Source of the DNA: Mycolicibacterium moriokaense
GTDB lineage: Bacteria; Actinomycetota; Actinomycetes; Mycobacteriales; Mycobacteriaceae
Assembly: GCF_010726085.1 (NCBI RefSeq)
Contig: NZ_AP022560.1
Span: forward strand, 1,488,001-1,552,000
Length of the DNA: 64,000 nt
Direction of reading: 5' to 3'
How positions within the stretch are numbered: the stretch's first letter is position 1; every line of letters starts with the position of its first letter. This document shows positions 60,352-64,000 of this stretch, piece by piece. The notes below the pieces were generated by a model that ran no database searches, was not told the origin of the DNA, and saw nothing but the letters and a program-made list of their open reading frames with translations. The translations under genes were made by a program, and so were the position numbers.

Positions 60352-61295
60352 TGTCCGAATTCGCTGAGTTCCATGCCGAGTTGCGCTCCGTCGCGGGCGA
60401 TCTGCTCGCCAAGGACCGCACGGTCGAGTGGCCGGCGCTCGTCGACGCCGGGTGGGTCGGTCTCGAGATCCCCGAACAGTTCGGCGGGGCAGGCGCCACG
60501 TTCGCCGAGACCGCGGTCATCTGCGAGGAGATCGGCCGGGCGGCCAGCGCCACCAGCTATCTGGGCAGCGCCGTGCTGGCGGTCGGAACACTGAACGCAT
60601 TGCAGCCCAGCGATGTTCGCGATCAACTGCTGACCGACATTGCCTCCGGTGGCGTGCGCACCGCCGTCGCACTCGACGGCACGGATTTCGTGCCCGACGC
60701 CGACGGCGCCGACCAAGTGCTGGTGGTCGCCGAAAACGGCGTCACCGTTGGGACGCACACCGCGACGCCCACGCCGGTGGTGGACGAGACCCGCAGGCTC
60801 GCTGCCGTCACACCGACCGGCGGCGAAACGCTGCTATTCGACGGCGACCCGTCGACCGCGATCCAAGGCCTTCGCGACCGGGCCGCCGTCGCCGTAGCCT
60901 GCGACAGCCTCGGGGTCTCGGAGGCGATGTTGGCGGCGACCGTCGGCTACGCAAAGGTGCGCCACCAGTTCGGCAGGCCCATCGGATCGTTCCAGGCCGT
61001 CAAGCACGCCTGTGCCGACATGCTGGTCAGCATCACCGTCTCGCGCCAACTCGTCACCGCCGCGGTACAAGCCATCGCCGAGAACCAAGACGCCAAGGTG
61101 GCCGCCGCGATGGCGAAGTCACATGCCTGCGGCGCCGCCGTCGACATCGCGGGTAAGGCCATGCAGTTGCACGGCGGCATCGGATACACGTGGGAGAGCG
61201 GCATCCACGTTTACCTCAAACGCGCCGCACTCAACCGTTCGCTGTTCGGATCGCCTGCAGCACACCGCCGAGAGCTAGCCAAACGTTATAGATAA
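60351..61295 (+). CDS. Acyl-CoA dehydrogenase, small subunit type
   Basis: A 314-residue ACAD-fold protein with GLEIPEQFGGAGATFAETAV, VRHQFGRPIGSFQAVKH and MQLHGGIGYTWESGIHVYLK. The length and pairing match beta subunits of heteromeric ACADs. ATG 60351 shares a base with the previous stop. It ends the tightly overlapped set that starts at 54072; the ThDP enzyme follows after 13 bp. Confidence 0.9.
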   Translation: MSEFAEFHAELRSVAGDLLAKDRTVEWPALVDAGWVGLEIPEQFGGAGATFAETAVICEEIGRAASATSYLGSAVLAVGTLNALQPSDVRDQLLTDIASGGVRTAVALDGTDFVPDADGADQVLVVAENGVTVGTHTATPTPVVDETRRLAAVTPTGGETLLFDGDPSTAIQGLRDRAAVAVACDSLGVSEAMLAATVGYAKVRHQFGRPIGSFQAVKHACADMLVSITVSRQLVTAAVQAIAENQDAKVAAAMAKSHACGAAVDIAGKAMQLHGGIGYTWESGIHVYLKRAALNRSLFGSPAAHRRELAKRYR

Positions 61296-61308
61296 GAGGG
61301 AGTTTCGC

Positions 61309-63021
61309 ATGGGTGTACCTGTTTACAAGCGGATCTTGGATCTGTTCGAGGCCGAGGGGATCAACACGATTTTCGGTATTCCGGATCCGAATTTCGTGCA
61401 TATGTTCGCTGAGGCTGACGCGCGGGGTTGGTCGGTGGTGGCGCCGCATCATGAGCTCAGTGCGGGGTTCATGGCCGAGGCGGCGTCGCGGATGACGGGT
61501 AAGCCGGGGCTGTGTATCGGCACGCTGGGCCCGGGGATGGCCAACATCGCCGGGGCGATCCAGTGCGCGCTGGTGGAGAACTCCCCGGTGATCTTCCTCG
61601 GCGGGCAGCGGGCCCGCGTCACCGAGCGCCGGGTACGGCGCGGCCGCATCCAATTCGTCCAGCAGGAACCGCTTTTCGAGGCGTCGGTGAAGTTCAGCAG
61701 TTCGATCGAGTACGCCGATCAGACTGACGAGATCATCCGCGAAGCCATCCGTCGCGCCATGTCCGGTACGCCCGGACCGAGCTATGTCGAGTTCCCGTCG
61801 CATGTCATCCTCGAAGAACTCGACGTGGCGGATCCGTTGCCGCCGCACCGGTACCGGCTGGTGAATCAGGGTGCGGGCGCCCCGGAAGTCGCGGCGGCCG
61901 CGAAGCTGATCCGTGAGGCGAAGAGCCCGATCCTGTTGGTGGGCCATGGTGTGCACACCTCGCGTACCCAACACGAGGTCAAGCAGCTCGCGGAGTTGAT
62001 GAACTGCCCGGTGATCCAGACCTCCGGCGGGACGTCCTACATTCCGGGACTGCAGGATCGGACGTTTCCGTATCTGTTTTCGCCGGCGGCCAATGAGGCC
62101 GTCGAGGAGTCCGACCTGTGTGTGGCGCTGGGCACCGAACTCGGTGAGCCGATGCATTACGGCAAGACCCAGCACTGGGCCGCTGGCGACGCCGCCCGCA
62201 AGTGGATCTACGTCGAGCAGGACCCGGTCGCGATCGGGGTGAACCGCCAGTTCGATGTGCCGCTGGTCGGCGATCTGCGCGGGGTGGTGCCGCAGTTGGT
62301 TGAGGCGCTCAAAGACACCCCGCGTCCGGCGTCGCCGAACCTGGACCGTCTGGTCAAGGCTGATGCTGAGGAACTGGCCCAGCTCGCGGAGTCTGCGCCG
62401 TCGGGGCGGTCGCCGATTCACCCGGCGCGCTATGTCGTGGAGGCCACCAAGGCGTTCAACGAACTCGATGACGCGATCCTCGTGCGCGACGGTGGGGCGA
62501 CGGTGATCTTTCAGTGGACCTACTCGCAGTCCAAACCGCGTGATGTGATCTGGAATCAGAACTTCGGTCACCTCGGTACCGGGCTGCCGTATGCGATCGG
62601 GGCGTCGGTGGCTGAGGGCCGCAAACGGCCGGTGATGCTGCTGACCTCTGATTCGGCGTTTTTGTTCCACATCGCTGAGTTGGAGACCGCCGCCCGCGAG
62701 GGTGTGCCGCTGGTGTGTGTGGTCGGCGTTGATCATCAGTGGGGTCTGGAGGTCGGGGTGTACAAGCGCACCTTCGAACAACCCTCGCCGCAGCCCGGTG
62801 TGCATTGGAGCAAGGACGTGCGTCTGGACAAGGTCGCCGAGGGGTTCGGGTGCCACGGCGAATACGTCGAAAAGGACGACGAGATCGCACCCGCGATCGC
62901 GCGTGCCTACGCCAGCGGCAAAGTCGGTGTGGTGCACGTGTGCATCGACCCCAAGGCCAACTCCGAGGAGATGCCCAAATACGACCGATTCCGCACCTGG
63001 TATGCAGAAGGCACCCAGTAG
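61309..63021 (+). CDS. ThDP-dependent enzyme (acetolactate synthase / 2-hydroxyacyl-CoA lyase fold)
   Basis: A 570-residue three-domain ThDP enzyme. The catalytic glutamate is E49 in PHHELSAGFMAEAASR, and GTLGPGMANIAGAI is the Pyr-domain signature. The cofactor motif, normally GDG...NN, reads SDSAFLFHIAEL...VVGVDHQWG: the first Asp is kept, but Gly and Asn positions are changed, with Asp-His in place of Asn-Asn. Metal and ThDP binding may still occur. Together with the aldehyde dehydrogenase it could cleave a 2-hydroxy- or 2-oxoacyl intermediate to an aldehyde. A GAGGGAG ribosome-binding sequence precedes ATG 61309. Confidence 0.88.
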   Translation: MGVPVYKRILDLFEAEGINTIFGIPDPNFVHMFAEADARGWSVVAPHHELSAGFMAEAASRMTGKPGLCIGTLGPGMANIAGAIQCALVENSPVIFLGGQRARVTERRVRRGRIQFVQQEPLFEASVKFSSSIEYADQTDEIIREAIRRAMSGTPGPSYVEFPSHVILEELDVADPLPPHRYRLVNQGAGAPEVAAAAKLIREAKSPILLVGHGVHTSRTQHEVKQLAELMNCPVIQTSGGTSYIPGLQDRTFPYLFSPAANEAVEESDLCVALGTELGEPMHYGKTQHWAAGDAARKWIYVEQDPVAIGVNRQFDVPLVGDLRGVVPQLVEALKDTPRPASPNLDRLVKADAEELAQLAESAPSGRSPIHPARYVVEATKAFNELDDAILVRDGGATVIFQWTYSQSKPRDVIWNQNFGHLGTGLPYAIGASVAEGRKRPVMLLTSDSAFLFHIAELETAAREGVPLVCVVGVDHQWGLEVGVYKRTFEQPSPQPGVHWSKDVRLDKVAEGFGCHGEYVEKDDEIAPAIARAYASGKVGVVHVCIDPKANSEEMPKYDRFRTWYAEGTQ

Positions 63022-63048
63022 GCCAAGGATTTAGGAGAAGCTAGAGCC

Positions 63049-64000
63049 ATGCGTGAATATCTGAAGTTCTACATCGACGGCAAGTGGGTCGACCCGGTCG
63101 AGCCCAAGACCCTGGACGTCGACAACCCGACCACCGAGCAGGTTTCCGGCAAGATCGCGATCGGTTCCGCGGCCGACGTCGACAAGGCGGTCAAGGCGGC
63201 GAAGAAGGCATTCGCCACCTGGTCGGTGAGCACCCGCGAAGAGCGTCTCGACCTCCTGCAGGCGATCCAGGCCGAGTATCAGAAGCGGTCGGCGGACCTC
63301 GGCGAAGCGGTGTCCGAGGAAATGGGTGCGCCGCCGTCGCTGGGTTCGGGCACGCAGGTCTACCTCGGCTTGGGGCATCTCAACGGCGCCATCGACGCGC
63401 TGAAGAACTTCGAGTTCGAAGTGCCGCGCGGTAAAGCGATGATCTTCAAAGAGCCGATCGGTGTATGCGGCCTCATCACCCCGTGGAACTGGCCGATCAA
63501 CCAGATCGCATGCAAGGTGTTCCCGGCACTCGCGACCGGTTGCACGATGGTGCTCAAGCCGTCGGAGGTCGCGCCGTATTCCGGCCAGATCTTCACCGAG
63601 GTGCTCGACGCCGCCGGTGTGCCCGCGGGCGTGTACAACATGGTGTTCGGTGACGGCGCCGGTGTGGGCGCGGCGATCTCGAGCCACCCCGACGTCGACA
63701 TGGTGTCCTTCACCGGGTCGACGCGCGCGGGCGTCGAAGTCGCGAAGAATGCGGCGCCGACGGTCAAGCGCGTGACGCAGGAACTCGGCGGCAAGAGCCC
63801 GAACATCGTGCTCGACGACGAGAACTTCGCGCAGAACGTGACCGCGGGCGTGCTGGCGATGATGCCCAACTCGGGTCAGAGCTGCAACGCGCCGTCGCGC
63901 ATGCTCGTGCCGAAGTCGCGTAAGGACGAAGCCATCGCCGCCGCCAAGGCCGCCGCCGAACAGGTCAAGGTGGGCGACCCCTCGGACAAGACGGCGATCG
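63049..64000 (+). CDS. Aldehyde dehydrogenase (3' end outside window)
   Basis: The first 317 residues of an NAD(P)-dependent aldehyde dehydrogenase (family usually 470-500). Catalytic residues are visible: N147 in TPWNWPINQ, E245 in TQELGGKSPN and the nucleophile C279 in NSGQSCNAPS; GFTGST-like VSFTGSTRAG binds NAD. ATG 63049 follows TAGGAGAA. It lies 27 bp after the ThDP enzyme gene and would oxidise the aldehyde that enzyme releases. The reading frame continues past 64000. Confidence 0.95.
   Translation, partial: MREYLKFYIDGKWVDPVEPKTLDVDNPTTEQVSGKIAIGSAADVDKAVKAAKKAFATWSVSTREERLDLLQAIQAEYQKRSADLGEAVSEEMGAPPSLGSGTQVYLGLGHLNGAIDALKNFEFEVPRGKAMIFKEPIGVCGLITPWNWPINQIACKVFPALATGCTMVLKPSEVAPYSGQIFTEVLDAAGVPAGVYNMVFGDGAGVGAAISSHPDVDMVSFTGSTRAGVEVAKNAAPTVKRVTQELGGKSPNIVLDDENFAQNVTAGVLAMMPNSGQSCNAPSRMLVPKSRKDEAIAAAKAAAEQVKVGDPSDKTAI

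Noticed and set aside
61231..62937. Minus-strand open frame of 568 codons
   Set aside because: Antisense to the ThDP enzyme, which has clear motifs; the frame is a codon-bias shadow.
1..64000. CRISPR arrays, tRNA/rRNA genes, insertion sequences or phage attachment sites
   Set aside because: No spaced direct-repeat array, no tRNA cloverleaf with TTCGA arm, no transposase or integrase reading frame was found on either strand.

Overview
The window is high-GC actinobacterial DNA that reads as a mycobacterium, probably an environmental fast-growing Mycolicibacterium-type species. The evidence is family recognition: prrB-prrA, accD3, echA6, ctpE and a candidate antitoxin/toxin pair lie in the order known from the Rv0897c-Rv0910 region of M. 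tuberculosis. GTG/ATG starts and short or absent leaders are frequent, and many catabolic paralogues are present. No tRNA, rRNA, insertion sequence, phage or CRISPR array was seen. No stretch longer than about 160 bp lacks a gene or a recognisable site.

Layout. (1) 1-3856: phytoene-desaturase-like flavoprotein (cut by the window edge), DUF2630, FKBP isomerase and the PrrBA two-component system. (2) 3857-20979: about 17 kb lying between prrA and accD3, which are neighbours in M. tuberculosis. It carries a phospholipase D-like protein, a split chromate transporter, a voltage-gated ion channel, a heterodimeric ABC exporter behind a SoxR/MerR-type promoter, a flavoprotein and epoxide hydrolase, an acyl-CoA ligase, a TetR/FAD-monooxygenase pair with palindromic operators, and a degenerate ABC ATPase with a YhgE/Pip membrane protein. 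(3) 20980-29416: conserved accD3, echA6, Rv0906-like metallo-hydrolase, Rv0907-like lipoprotein hydrolase, ctpE and the Rv0909/Rv0910-like pair.

(4) 29502-42761 is the most unusual part. A long minus-strand operon starts with a TetR gene and encodes a 34-residue membrane peptide, a NorD-like VWA protein, a NorQ/CbbQ-like AAA ATPase, a 42-residue membrane peptide, a six-helix membrane protein of unknown family, a single-span protein, two cytochromes P450, two DapB-like oxidoreductases, a VOC protein and a bacterial ERG2/sigma-1-receptor-like protein. A second copy of the six-helix protein, a second TetR and a divergent SDR/DapB-like pair adjoin it. A TGAC-N4-GTCA palindrome sits in all three promoter regions, suggesting one regulon. 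The AAA/VWA pair usually matures metalloenzymes, so I infer a chaperone-assisted membrane oxidation system acting on a sterol- or terpenoid-like molecule.

(5) 43550-64000: a GntR-controlled catabolic cluster. The minus arm has a beta-propeller (SMP-30/NHL) protein, GntR, two acyl-CoA ligases and an SDR. The plus arm has an SDR, a Rieske oxygenase, a flavin/Baeyer-Villiger monooxygenase, an SDR, a CoA-transferase, two adjacent acyl-CoA dehydrogenase pairs flanking a Gfo/Idh/MocA oxidoreductase, a ThDP enzyme with an altered cofactor motif, and an aldehyde dehydrogenase that runs off the window. The set suggests ring hydroxylation, alcohol oxidation, oxygen insertion, CoA activation, beta-oxidation and chain shortening of a cyclic substrate; the substrate is unknown.

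Several intergenic inverted repeats recur within the window in at least three families, some with conserved loops. They look like terminators or small dispersed elements.
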